Assembly: GCF_031082405.1 (NCBI RefSeq)
Contig: NZ_JAVHJU010000007.1
Location: forward strand, 1-64,000
Source of the DNA: Amycolatopsis sp. A133
GTDB taxonomy: Bacteria > Actinomycetota > Actinomycetes > Mycobacteriales > Pseudonocardiaceae
DNA: 64,000 nt
Direction: 5' to 3'
The notes under the pieces are model-generated. The model did no database searches. It worked only from the letters and a program-made list of their open reading frames with translations, and was not told where the DNA came from. The translations under genes were made by a program, and so were the position numbers. Shown here piece after piece: positions 44,817 through 52,609 of this stretch (position 1 is the stretch's first letter; every line of letters begins with the position of its first letter).

Positions 44817-46472
44817 ATGAGTACCGGAACCTACGACTTCGTCATCGTCGGCGGTGGTTCGGCGGGCTGCGCGCTGGCGAACCGGCTGTCCGCCGACCCG
44901 GCGAACCGGGTCCTCGTCCTGGAAGCCGGCCGGTCGGACTTCAAGTGGGACGTCTTCATCCACATGCCGGCCGCGCTGACCTTCCCGATCGGGTCGAAGT
45001 TCTACGACTGGGGCTACCGCAGCGAACCCGAGCCACACCTGAACCGGCGCCGCATCTACCACGCGCGCGGCAAGGTGCTCGGCGGGTCGTCCAGCATCAA
45101 CGGGATGATCTTCCAGCGCGGCAACCCGATGGACTACGAGCGCTGGGCGAGCGATCCCGGGATGTCCACTTGGGACTACGCGCACTGCCTGCCGTACTTC
45201 AACCGCATGGAGAACTGCCTCGCCGATCCACCGGACGGCCAGTGGCGCGGCCACGACGGTCCCCTGGAGCTGGAGCGCGGCCCGGCGGCCAACCCGTTGT
45301 TCAAGGCCTTCTTCGACGCCGCCGAGGAAGCGGGGTACCCGCGCACCGACGACGTCAACGGCTACCAGCAGGAGGGCTTCGCGGCCTTCGACCGGAACGT
45401 CCGGAAAGGACGGCGGCTGTCGGCGGCGGGCGCGTACCTGCACCCGGTGATGGACCGGCCCAACCTCACGGTGAAGACCCACGCGTTCGTGTCGCAGATC
45501 CTCTTCGACGGCACGCGCGCGGTCGGCGTCGAGTATGCGCAGGGCCGGGGTGTGCCGGGCGAGGTGTACGGCAAGGAGATCATCCTCTGCGGCGGCGCGA
45601 TCAACACCCCGCAGCTGCTGCAGCTCTCCGGCGTCGGGAACGCGGCGGAGCTGGAGAAGCTCGGCATCGACGTCGTGAAGGACCTGCCGGGCGTCGGCGA
45701 AAACCTGCAGGACCACCTGGAGGTGTACATCCAGTACGCCTGCAAGCAGCCGGTGTCGATGCAGCCGTCGCTGGCGAAGTGGAAGCGGCCGTACATCGGC
45801 GCGCAGTGGCTGTTCCTGCGGTCCGGGCCGGCCGCGACCAACCACTTCGAGGGCGGCGGGTTCGTCCGCTCCAACAACGAGGTGAAGTACCCGAACCTGA
45901 TGTTCCACTTCCTGCCGGTGGCGATCCGCTACGACGGTTCGGCGCCCACGGAAGGGCACGGCTACCAGGTGCACGTCGGCCCGATGTACGCCGACACCCG
46001 CGGCTCGGTGAAGATCACCTCCACCGACCCGCGGCAGCACCCGGCGATCAAGTTCAACTACCTGTCGACCGAAAACGACCGCCGCGAGTGGGTCGAGGCC
46101 GTGCGGGTGGCACGGAAGATCCTCAACCAGCCCGCGCTGGAGCCCTACAACGGCGGGGAGATCTCGCCGGGGCCGTCCGTCGAAACCGACGACGAAATCC
46201 TCGACTGGGTCGCGAAGGACGCCGAAACCGCGTTGCACCCGTCGTGCACGACGAAGATGGGCGTGGACGACATGTCCGTCGTCGACCCGCAGAGCATGCG
46301 GGTGCACGGCACCGAGGGCCTGCGCGTGGTCGACGCGTCGGTGATGCCCTACATCACCAACGGCAACATCTACGCCCCGGTGATGATGACGGCCGAGAAG
46401 GCCGCCGACCTGATCCTCGGCAACACTCCCCTGGCCCCCCTCAAGCTCCCCTTCTACCGCCACGCCGAGTAG
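44817..46472 (+). CDS. betA: GMC oxidoreductase, choline dehydrogenase
   Basis: The 551-residue flavoprotein has [20 protein letters not shown] at residue 7 as the FAD loop and GMC signature 1 [20 protein letters not shown]. Signature 2 is [16 protein letters not shown], and [10 protein letters not shown] supplies the catalytic His. It oxidises choline to betaine aldehyde at the membrane, feeding electrons to the respiratory chain or oxygen. It lies 9 bp after the permease with a Shine-Dalgarno GAGGA. Palindrome family D begins 7 bp after its stop. Confidence 0.92.
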   Translation: MSTGTYDFVIVGGGSAGCALANRLSADPANRVLVLEAGRSDFKWDVFIHMPAALTFPIGSKFYDWGYRSEPEPHLNRRRIYHARGKVLGGSSSINGMIFQRGNPMDYERWASDPGMSTWDYAHCLPYFNRMENCLADPPDGQWRGHDGPLELERGPAANPLFKAFFDAAEEAGYPRTDDVNGYQQEGFAAFDRNVRKGRRLSAAGAYLHPVMDRPNLTVKTHAFVSQILFDGTRAVGVEYAQGRGVPGEVYGKEIILCGGAINTPQLLQLSGVGNAAELEKLGIDVVKDLPGVGENLQDHLEVYIQYACKQPVSMQPSLAKWKRPYIGAQWLFLRSGPAATNHFEGGGFVRSNNEVKYPNLMFHFLPVAIRYDGSAPTEGHGYQVHVGPMYADTRGSVKITSTDPRQHPAIKFNYLSTENDRREWVEAVRVARKILNQPALEPYNGGEISPGPSVETDDEILDWVAKDAETALHPSCTTKMGVDDMSVVDPQSMRVHGTEGLRVVDASVMPYITNGNIYAPVMMTAEKAADLILGNTPLAPLKLPFYRHAE

Positions 46473-46478
46473 CCGACG

Positions 46479-46539
46479 CGGAGCTTTCACGTGAAAGCTC
46501 CGCACCCGGACCCGAGCTTTCACGTGAAAGCTCGGGTCC
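46479..46539. repeat. Palindrome family D, twin copy after betA
   Basis: GAGCTTTCACGTGAAAGCTC recurs at 46481-46500 and 46514-46533, again 33 bp apart. The second copy is part of a 32-nt perfect palindrome (46508-46539, arms GGACCCGAGCTTTCAC). Here it is intergenic and could be a terminator for the betB-betA operon. The rest of the gap (46540-46683) holds only the leader of the ferredoxin gene. Confidence 0.9.
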
Positions 46540-46661
46540 GGGGCTTCGGCGTGCGCGGAAACAGCGTTACGCGGCAGCGGGAGACTACCCTCGCGTATCC
46601 CCTTGACGCGGCTCGGGAGCGACGCTCAGACTTGTTGCGTATCACAGTTGATGTTCCCCCA

Positions 46662-46670
46662 TGCGCAACT
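46662..46670 (+). promoter_or_regulatory. TGCGCAACT element shared with the gbcA upstream region
   Basis: TGCGCAACT lies 13 bp before the ferredoxin ATG. The same 9-mer, oriented towards the gene, lies at 41017-41025 upstream of gbcA (start 40983), and CTTGTTGC or its complement is near both. Joint control of the three oxygenase components is a reasonable but untested reading. Confidence 0.35.
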
Positions 46671-46683
46671 ACTCGGAGGCGTC

Positions 46684-47004
46684 ATGATTCGCGCGTGCAC
46701 GGTGGACGAGCTGCCGCCCGGTGAGTCCGTCCGCATTCCCGGGCCGCCCGCCATCGCGGTGTTCCGCACCGAGGACGGGCAGCTGTACGCCATCGGCGAC
46801 ACGTGCACCCACCAGGACGCTTCCCTGGCTGACGGCTGGCTCGAGGGCTGTTTCGTCGAGTGCCCGCTGCACGCGGCGATGTTCGACCTGCGCACGGGCG
46901 TGCCGACCTGCCTGCCGGCGAAGGACCCGGTGCGCACGTACGCCGTGGTCGTCGACGAAGGCGTCGTCTACGTCGAGGGCGTGGCCGACGAGGACGCCGC
47001 GTGA
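46684..47004 (+). CDS. Rieske [2Fe-2S] ferredoxin
   Basis: The 106-residue protein has the Rieske ligands Cys41/His43 (DTCTHQDASL) and Cys60/His63 (ECPLHAAMFD). It is the NirD/BphF-like soluble ferredoxin type that carries electrons to a Rieske oxygenase. ATG 46684 has CGGAGG upstream. GTGA coupling to the FAD reductase and the nearby GbcA-like terminal oxygenase make a three-component demethylase likely. Confidence 0.92.
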   Translation: MIRACTVDELPPGESVRIPGPPAIAVFRTEDGQLYAIGDTCTHQDASLADGWLEGCFVECPLHAAMFDLRTGVPTCLPAKDPVRTYAVVVDEGVVYVEGVADEDAA

Positions 47005-48134
47005 AGCGCGTCGCGGTCGTCGGCGCTTCGCTCGCCGGGGTCCGCGTGGCGCAGGAGCTGCGCGCGCAGGGGTACGACGGCGGTGTCGTGCTGATCGGCG
47101 ACGAGCCGCACCTGCCCTACGACCGGCCGCCGCTGTCCAAGGCCTTCCTGGCCGGGACGGCGTCGCGCGAGTCGCTGGAGCTGCTCGACACGGGCGACCT
47201 GGCGTCGCTGGCCCTGGACTTCCGGCTCGGCGTGCGGGCGACGGCGCTGGAGCCGGCCGAGCGGCGCGTCCTGCTGTCGGACGGCACGTCGGTGCACGCG
47301 GACGGCGTTGTCATCGCCACCGGCGGCCGCGCGCGCACGCTGCCGGGCTTCGAGGGCGCCCACACGCTGCGGACGGTCGACGACGCGCTCGCCTTGCGCG
47401 CGGCTTTGGTACCCGGGGCGCGAGTGGTCGTCGTCGGGGCCGGGTTCATCGGGGCCGAAGTGGCCTCGACCTGCCGGTCCCTCGGCCTCGACGTGGTCGT
47501 CCTGGAAGCTCTGGCCGCTCCGTTGGCGCCGGTGCTGGGCCCGGAGCTGGCGGCGGTCTGCGCCCGCCTGCACACCGACCACGGCACCGACCTGCGCTGC
47601 GGCGTGTCGGCGACGGGCATGGACGAGGCGGGCGTCCACCTGGCCGACGGTTCCCTCGTCCCGGCCGACGTGGTCGTCGCCGGCGTCGGGATGACCCCGG
47701 CGACGGAGTGGCTGGCCGGATCCGGGTTGGCGGTCGGCAACGGCGTCCACACGGACGCGGGGCTGGTCACGGACCTGCCCCAGGTGGTCGCGGTGGGCGA
47801 CGTGGCCCGGTTCGGGGGACAGCGGCACGAGCACTGGACGAACGCGTCGGAGCAGGCGCCGGTCGCGGTGGCCAACCTCCTGGCCGGGCACACCTCGCGG
47901 ACCTACACCCCCAGCGGATACGTCTGGTCGGACCAGTATTCGGGGACTTTGCAGCTGGCGGGCCACCCGCGTCCCGGCGACTTGCTGTCGTTCGTGGACG
48001 GCGACCCGGCGTCGACGTCGTTCGTGGCCACCTGGCAGCGCGACGGCTCGACGGTCGGAGTCTTCGCTCTGAACAACGCCAAGTTGTTCACCCGCCTGCG
48101 GCGCCAAGCCCTGCGCCGCCCGGCCGTCGTCTGA
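47001..48134 (+). CDS. FAD-dependent ferredoxin reductase
   Basis: The 377-residue flavoprotein has an FAD loop VAVVGASLAGVRVAQELRAQ at residue 4, PYDRPPLSKAFL, and the NAD(P)H loop VVVVGAGFIGAEVASTC near 145. The C-terminal half has VVAVGDVARF and the reductase dimer domain, with FVATWQRDGSTVGVFALNN. It is of the rubredoxin/BphA4-type reductase class. GTG 47001 overlaps the ferredoxin stop. It would pass NADH electrons through the ferredoxin to the oxygenase. Confidence 0.92.
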   Translation: MKRVAVVGASLAGVRVAQELRAQGYDGGVVLIGDEPHLPYDRPPLSKAFLAGTASRESLELLDTGDLASLALDFRLGVRATALEPAERRVLLSDGTSVHADGVVIATGGRARTLPGFEGAHTLRTVDDALALRAALVPGARVVVVGAGFIGAEVASTCRSLGLDVVVLEALAAPLAPVLGPELAAVCARLHTDHGTDLRCGVSATGMDEAGVHLADGSLVPADVVVAGVGMTPATEWLAGSGLAVGNGVHTDAGLVTDLPQVVAVGDVARFGGQRHEHWTNASEQAPVAVANLLAGHTSRTYTPSGYVWSDQYSGTLQLAGHPRPGDLLSFVDGDPASTSFVATWQRDGSTVGVFALNNAKLFTRLRRQALRRPAVV

Positions 48135-48172
48135 AAGTCTCAACCGGGCTTTCAAGGATACGCTTCACCCAC

Positions 48173-48688
48173 ATGGAGCTGAGTCTTGACGAGCTGCGGG
48201 TGTTGACGGGCTGGGCCGCCGGCTGCGCCGCGCGGGTCCTGCCGCTGTACGAATCCCGCGTCCCCGCCGATGCTCGCCCTCGCGCGGCGATCACGGCGGC
48301 GGAGGAGTTCGCCTCGGGCGGCCCGCGCACCAAGGTCTTGCGCACGGTGGCGTGGGCGGCACTGGCGGCGGCCGGCGAAACGGCCGATCCGGTGGCTTCG
48401 GCGGCGGCCCGCGCGGCGGTCGGCGCAGCGGGCGCGGCTTACCTCCACCCCTTGGCGTCGCCACACCAGGTGAAGCACATCGTGGGCCCGGCCCAGCAGG
48501 CGGCCATGGCCTGCGAGCTGTCCGGCGGCGACGCGGAAGCCGAGATCGCGTGGGCCCTCTCGCAGGCCCCACCCGGGGTGAGCACCCTCCTGCGCCGCTT
48601 CCCGCCGGGCAAACCGGGCCGGACCCGCCTGGGCGAGTTCCACCGACAACTCGAGTCCGTGCTCCGCAGCGGCATCCCCCGTGATTGA
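48173..48688 (+). CDS. Imm-5-like domain protein (putative immunity protein)
   Basis: The 171-residue helical protein has LDELRVLTGWAAGCAARVLP, PRAAITAAEEFASGG and HQVKHIVGPAQQAAMACELS. This is the alanine-rich arrangement of the Imm-5-like domain annotated as putative polymorphic-toxin immunity. No toxin gene is adjacent, so the role is uncertain. The last codons, GGC ATC CCC CGT GAT TGA, form one unit of repeat family E; thus the repeat supplies GIPRD and the stop. A 38-bp gap separates it from the reductase gene. Confidence 0.75.
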   Translation: MELSLDELRVLTGWAAGCAARVLPLYESRVPADARPRAAITAAEEFASGGPRTKVLRTVAWAALAAAGETADPVASAAARAAVGAAGAAYLHPLASPHQVKHIVGPAQQAAMACELSGGDAEAEIAWALSQAPPGVSTLLRRFPPGKPGRTRLGEFHRQLESVLRSGIPRD

Positions 48689-48868
48689 GGGGGCATCACC
48701 CGTGTCCGGAGGGGGCATCACCCGTGATTGGAGGGGCATCACCCGTGTCTGGAGAGGCATCACCCGTGTCTGGAGAGGCATCACGCTGATGCCCGCCCAA
48801 TCACGCGAGATGCCCCTCTGATCACGCGTGATGCCCCTTCAGACACGCGTGATGCCCGGCTGGACACG
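48672..48868. repeat. Repeat family E array (GGGGCATCACCCGTG), direct then inverted units
   Basis: About five direct units of roughly 21 bp (GGGGCATCACCCGTGTCTGG with variants) run from 48672. The array then turns at GGCATCACGCTGATGCC, and three to four units in reverse (ATCACGCGTGATGCCCCT) extend to about 48868. The whole array can fold into a very long hairpin. It fills the space between convergent genes. A related array lies at 63740-63862. It is not CRISPR: spacers of unique sequence are absent. Confidence 0.85.
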
Positions 48869-48870
48869 GG

Positions 48871-49845
48871 CTAGAAGGCGAGTTCGTCCAGGTCGGATTC
48901 CAGACGGGCTCGCCAGGTCCACCGCCGCTCCGTCGGATCCGCGTCTCCCAGCGGCGGCGGGCCGAGCGGGAGGGCCGGATCGGTGACCCCGAACGTCACC
49001 CGGTACGCCAGCACCGACGCCGCCGTCCGGATCCACGTGTCGCCCGACGTGCCCGACGGTGGGGCGACGCCCAGCGCGTGCCCGAACCACAACGGCAGCA
49101 GTGCGTTCGAGCCCAGCGCGTCCGTGATGCGGGTCCGCAGCCGCACCTGCAGGTCCTGCCACGCCCGCTCGGCCCGCTCCAGCTGCGGCACCACCCGCGC
49201 CTCGACCGCGTCCGCCTCGCGCAACGCCAGCCGCGCCGTCTCCGCGGCCGCTGAAGCCGCCGGGATCTCCTCGTCCAGCAGCGTGCGGCGCCTGGTCGAC
49301 AACGCCCGCAACAACGACTCCGCGTCACCTCGGGCTCGCGCGCCACGGTCCGTCGACGCCAGGACGCGGACCACCTCCAGCAGGTCGGCGTCGCACCGGG
49401 AAAGCGCCGCGCGCACCGCGTCCAGGTGCGCGATCTCCTCCGCGTACCGGGCCCGCTGCGCCTTCGTGACGAGCTCCTTGTGCAGGTCGTCCCAGCGCGC
49501 CGCCTCCGCCGCCAGCGCCCGGGTCTCCGCGCCGACGTCGTCGAGGTTCACCTGCGGGACCCCGTCGGACACGCGGACCGCGCGCTCCAGGACCCGGACC
49601 TGCTGCTGCAGCCGTTCCAGCTGCCGTCCGAGCAGGTCGAGCCGGTCATCCTGCCGGTTCGGGCCGCCGCTCTCGAGCCGCTCGGTCAGGTCGGCGACGT
49701 CCTGACCCAAGCGGTCGCCGGCGGCGCGCAGCCCGTCGACCGCCGCGAACAGCTCGTCGAGGTCGCGCCGGGTCGGGTCCGCGGACTCGAGGTACTCCTG
49801 AGAGAACTCCGGGTCGTCGCCGTAGGTGGCGTAGCCGTGGCTCAC
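48871..49845 (-). CDS. Coiled-coil protein of unknown function
   Basis: The 324-residue protein is dominated by predicted coiled coil from about 20 to 255 (LFAAVDGLRAAGDRLGQDVA, LLGRQLERLQQQVRVLERAV, then long Ala/Glu/Arg helices). A compact C-terminal region (about 265-324) contains LGSNALLPLWFGHALGVAPP. I do not recognise the family. GTG 49845 overlaps the upstream membrane-protein stop (GTGA), so the two are translated together and probably interact. Confidence 0.72.
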   Translation of the reverse strand: MSHGYATYGDDPEFSQEYLESADPTRRDLDELFAAVDGLRAAGDRLGQDVADLTERLESGGPNRQDDRLDLLGRQLERLQQQVRVLERAVRVSDGVPQVNLDDVGAETRALAAEAARWDDLHKELVTKAQRARYAEEIAHLDAVRAALSRCDADLLEVVRVLASTDRGARARGDAESLLRALSTRRRTLLDEEIPAASAAAETARLALREADAVEARVVPQLERAERAWQDLQVRLRTRITDALGSNALLPLWFGHALGVAPPSGTSGDTWIRTAASVLAYRVTFGVTDPALPLGPPPLGDADPTERRWTWRARLESDLDELAF

Positions 49846-50390
49846 GGGAGCCGGCTTTCCCGCCACAGCAACACGATCGTGCTCGCGGCACCCAGCGCCG
49901 TCAGGATCGTCAAGACGACGGCGGCCGGCCACGGGAGCAGCGCTCCGGCCAGCAGCAACGCCGTGACGCCGCCCGCCCACGCCGCCCGGGTCCGCTCACG
50001 GATCACCGCACCGGCCCGGCGGACCGGGCCGAAGCCGATCCACAGACCCGCACCGAACAACGGCACCAGCACCGGCAGCCACAGCGGCGAAAGCACCTCG
50101 AACAGCACCAGCGCCCCGGCGACCAGCGGCACCAGCACCGGCGCGGCGGCGAACCAGACGACCGCGCGCTGCGTCGCCGCGTGCCGGGACTCGAGCTCGG
50201 CGTCGGCGAGCCGGTGCTTCGCCTCGTCGAACGCCACCTCGGCGTCGAGCAGCCGGTGGGCCGTCGCCACGAGCTCGTCCATCACCCCGACGTCCCCGGG
50301 CGGGGTCGCGAGCCCGTCCCGCAGGTCCTGCTTGAGCCGGGCGACGCGCCCCTCCGCCCGGTCGCGGTCGTGCTGGGCCGGTGTCGTCAC
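49842..50390 (-). CDS. Membrane protein of unknown function, coiled-coil N-terminus
   Basis: The 182-residue protein has a charged helical N-terminus (1-75) that may form a coiled coil. Two closely paired hydrophobic stretches follow (about 76-115 VVWFAAAPVLVPLVAGALVL and 140-175 VTALLLAGALLPWPAAVVLT). It couples by GTGA to the coiled-coil gene. The pair resembles a membrane anchor plus cytoplasmic scaffold; no known family fits. Confidence 0.75.
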   Translation of the reverse strand: MTTPAQHDRDRAEGRVARLKQDLRDGLATPPGDVGVMDELVATAHRLLDAEVAFDEAKHRLADAELESRHAATQRAVVWFAAAPVLVPLVAGALVLFEVLSPLWLPVLVPLFGAGLWIGFGPVRRAGAVIRERTRAAWAGGVTALLLAGALLPWPAAVVLTILTALGAASTIVLLWRESRLP

Positions 50391-50420
50391 GCAACCACTT
50401 TAGGTGCCACCACCGCGCCT

Positions 50421-50439
50421 ACCGGCCAACTCGGCCGGT
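50421..50439. terminator. Short stem-loop after the bkd operon
   Basis: ACCGGCC (50421-50427) pairs with GGCCGGT (50433-50439) around a 5-nt loop, just beyond the E2 stop at 50446 on the minus strand. It is a plausible terminator, also lying upstream of the membrane-protein gene. Confidence 0.5.
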
Positions 50440-50445
50440 GAGTCG

Positions 50446-51621
50446 TCACAGGTCGCCGAGTGCGGTGACCGGCGACTCCACGCAGTCGGCGACGAACCGC
50501 AGGAACCCGCCCGCCGTGCCGCCGTCGCAGACGCGGTGGTCGAAGGCCAGCGTCAGCTCGCAGATCTTCCGGGCCGCCAGTGCCCCGTCGACGACCCACG
50601 GCCGGTCGATGATCCGGCCGATGCCGAGGATCGCCGCCTCGGGGTGGTTGATGATCGCGGCCGAGCCGTCGACGCCGAAGACGCCGTAGTTGTTCACGGT
50701 GAAGGTGCCGCCGGTGAGGTCCGCGGGCGCGAGCTTGCCGTCCCGCGCGGTCCGGGCGCGCTCGCCGATCGCCGCCGACAGCTCGCGCGTGGACAGCTCC
50801 CCGGCGTCCCGCACGACCGGCACCACCAGCCCGCGGTCGGTCTGCGCGGCGAAACCGAGGTGGATCTCGTCGAGCAGGACGATTTCGCCGCCTTCGACGC
50901 GCGAGTTCAGCGCCGGGTACTTCTTGAGCCCCGCGACGGTGAACCGCGCGATCAGGCCGAGCAGGCTGACCGGCCGATCCGGCTTGGCGTTCAACGCCGC
51001 GCGGGCGGCGACCAGCTCGGTCGCGTCGACGTCCACCCACACCGTGGCCTCGGGAATCTCCCGCCGGGACGTCGTGAGCTTGTCGGCAACAGCTTTGCGA
51101 ACCCCGGTCAACGGGATGCGCTTGCCCTTCGCGACCGGCTTCTTCAGCGCCGCTTCGACGTCGGCGCGGCGGATGATCCCGTCCGGGCCGGTGGCGGTCA
51201 CCTTCGCGAGGTCGATCCCGTTGTCCGCGGCCAGCTTCCGGACGAACGGCGAAATCACGCCGGGCGCCTTGGCCTTCGGGGCGGGCGCTTCGACGCGGCG
51301 GACGCGCTTGCGCCGGGTGGCCGGCGCGGTCCCGTACCCGATGAGGACGTTGCCGCTGCCGGACGAGGTCGTCACCCCGGGCTCGCCGAACCCGCCGACG
51401 CTCAGCAGCGGCGCGCCGACCGGCAGCAGCTGCCCCGGCTCGCCGTGCAACGCGGACACCACGCCGGCGAACGGCACCGGCACCTCGACCGCCGCCTTCG
51501 CCGTCTCCACCTCGACGACGACCTGGTCGACGTCGACGGTGTCGCCGACCTTGACCCGCCAGTCCACGATCGCCGCCTCGGTCAGGCCTTCGCCGAGGTC
51601 CGGCAGCAGGAAGTCAGGCAC
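50446..51621 (-). CDS. bkdC: Branched-chain 2-oxoacid dehydrogenase E2 (dihydrolipoamide acyltransferase)
   Basis: The 391-residue E2 has one lipoyl domain with Lys42 in VEVETAKAAVEVP and a linker rich in Ala/Pro/Lys. An E3-binding domain follows (about 135-170; SPFVRKLAADNGIDLAKVTA), and the acyltransferase core ends in DHRVCDGGTAGGFL with the catalytic His. It transfers the branched acyl group from lipoate to CoA. It overlaps the E1 beta gene by 8 bp. A single lipoyl domain and the Lrp neighbour favour BCKDH over pyruvate dehydrogenase. Confidence 0.93.
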   Translation of the reverse strand: MPDFLLPDLGEGLTEAAIVDWRVKVGDTVDVDQVVVEVETAKAAVEVPVPFAGVVSALHGEPGQLLPVGAPLLSVGGFGEPGVTTSSGSGNVLIGYGTAPATRRKRVRRVEAPAPKAKAPGVISPFVRKLAADNGIDLAKVTATGPDGIIRRADVEAALKKPVAKGKRIPLTGVRKAVADKLTTSRREIPEATVWVDVDATELVAARAALNAKPDRPVSLLGLIARFTVAGLKKYPALNSRVEGGEIVLLDEIHLGFAAQTDRGLVVPVVRDAGELSTRELSAAIGERARTARDGKLAPADLTGGTFTVNNYGVFGVDGSAAIINHPEAAILGIGRIIDRPWVVDGALAARKICELTLAFDHRVCDGGTAGGFLRFVADCVESPVTALGDL

Positions 51622-52609
51622 CGGCCACCACCGGCGTGTCGTCCCACTGCAGGCGCGCGATCGTGTCGAGGATCCGGTCGACGTCCGGCAGCTGGTGGCG
51701 CTCGAGCTTCGGCGCCGGGTACGGGATGTCGAGCCCGGTCACGCGAAGCACCGGCGCGTGCAGCTGGTGGAAGCACTGCTCGGTGACGCGCGCGACGACC
51801 TCGGCGCCGTAGCCGCCGAAGCCGGCGGCCTCGTGCACGACGACCGCCCGCCCGGTGCGGCGCACGGAAGCCGTCACGGTTTTGTCGTCGAACGGGGACA
51901 GGGAGCGGAGGTCGACGACCTCGACGTCCCAGCCCTCGGCCGTCGCGGCTTCCGCGGTTTCCAGCGCGGTGGCGACCATCGGGCCGTACGCGATGAGCGT
52001 GACGTCCTTGCCGTGCCGCCGGACCACGGCCTGGTCCATCGCGGGACCGCTGCGGGTGAAGGTGACCTCTTCGCTCGACCAGTAGCGGCACTTCGGTTCG
52101 AGGAAGATCACCGGGTCCGGCGACTCGATGGCGTCGCGAAGCAGGTCGTAGGCGTCCTGCGCGGTGCCGGGCGTGACGACGCGCAGGCCCGGGGTGTGCG
52201 TGTAGTAGGCCTCGCTGGAGTCGCAGTGGTGCTCGACGCCGCCGATGCCGCCGGCGTAGGGCACGCGGATGACCATCGGCAGCGAGAGCGCGCCGCGGGT
52301 GCGGTTGCGCAGCTTCGCCACGTGCGAGGTGATCTGCTCGAACGCCGGGTACGCGAAGGCGTCGAACTGCATTTCGACGACCGGGCGGAACCCGCCCATC
52401 GCCATCCCGACGGCGAACCCGACGATGCCCGCTTCGGCCAAGGGCGTGTCGAAGCAGCGGTCCTCGCCGAAGTCGGCGGTGATGCCGTCGGTGACGCGGA
52501 AGACGCCGCCGAGCGTGCCGACGTCCTCGCCGAACACGAGCACGCGGTCGTCGTCCTTGAGGGCGTCCCGCAGGGCCGCGTTGAGCGCCTGCGCCATGGT
52601 GGTCGTCAT
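51614..52609 (-). CDS. bkdB: Branched-chain 2-oxoacid dehydrogenase E1 beta
   Basis: The 331-residue subunit shows ALNAALRDALKDDDRVLVFG, EDVGTLGGVFRVTDG, DTPLAEAGIVGFAVGMAMGG and IFLEPKCRYWSSEEV, all typical of transketolase-like E1 beta chains. With E1 alpha it forms the thiamine-diphosphate heterotetramer that decarboxylates Val-, Leu- and Ile-derived oxoacids. The start overlaps the E1 alpha stop by one base (TGATG). Confidence 0.94.
   Translation of the reverse strand: MTTTMAQALNAALRDALKDDDRVLVFGEDVGTLGGVFRVTDGITADFGEDRCFDTPLAEAGIVGFAVGMAMGGFRPVVEMQFDAFAYPAFEQITSHVAKLRNRTRGALSLPMVIRVPYAGGIGGVEHHCDSSEAYYTHTPGLRVVTPGTAQDAYDLLRDAIESPDPVIFLEPKCRYWSSEEVTFTRSGPAMDQAVVRRHGKDVTLIAYGPMVATALETAEAATAEGWDVEVVDLRSLSPFDDKTVTASVRRTGRAVVVHEAAGFGGYGAEVVARVTEQCFHQLHAPVLRVTGLDIPYPAPKLERHQLPDVDRILDTIARLQWDDTPVVAGA

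Noticed and set aside
41112..46523. An 1803-codon minus-strand frame through the bet operon
   Set aside because: Only its last 192 codons (the TetR gene) match a protein family; the rest is antisense to betB, permease and betA.
48672..48868. CRISPR-like array of regular short repeats
   Set aside because: Units are contiguous with no unique spacers, half of them are inverted, and no cas gene is in the window.
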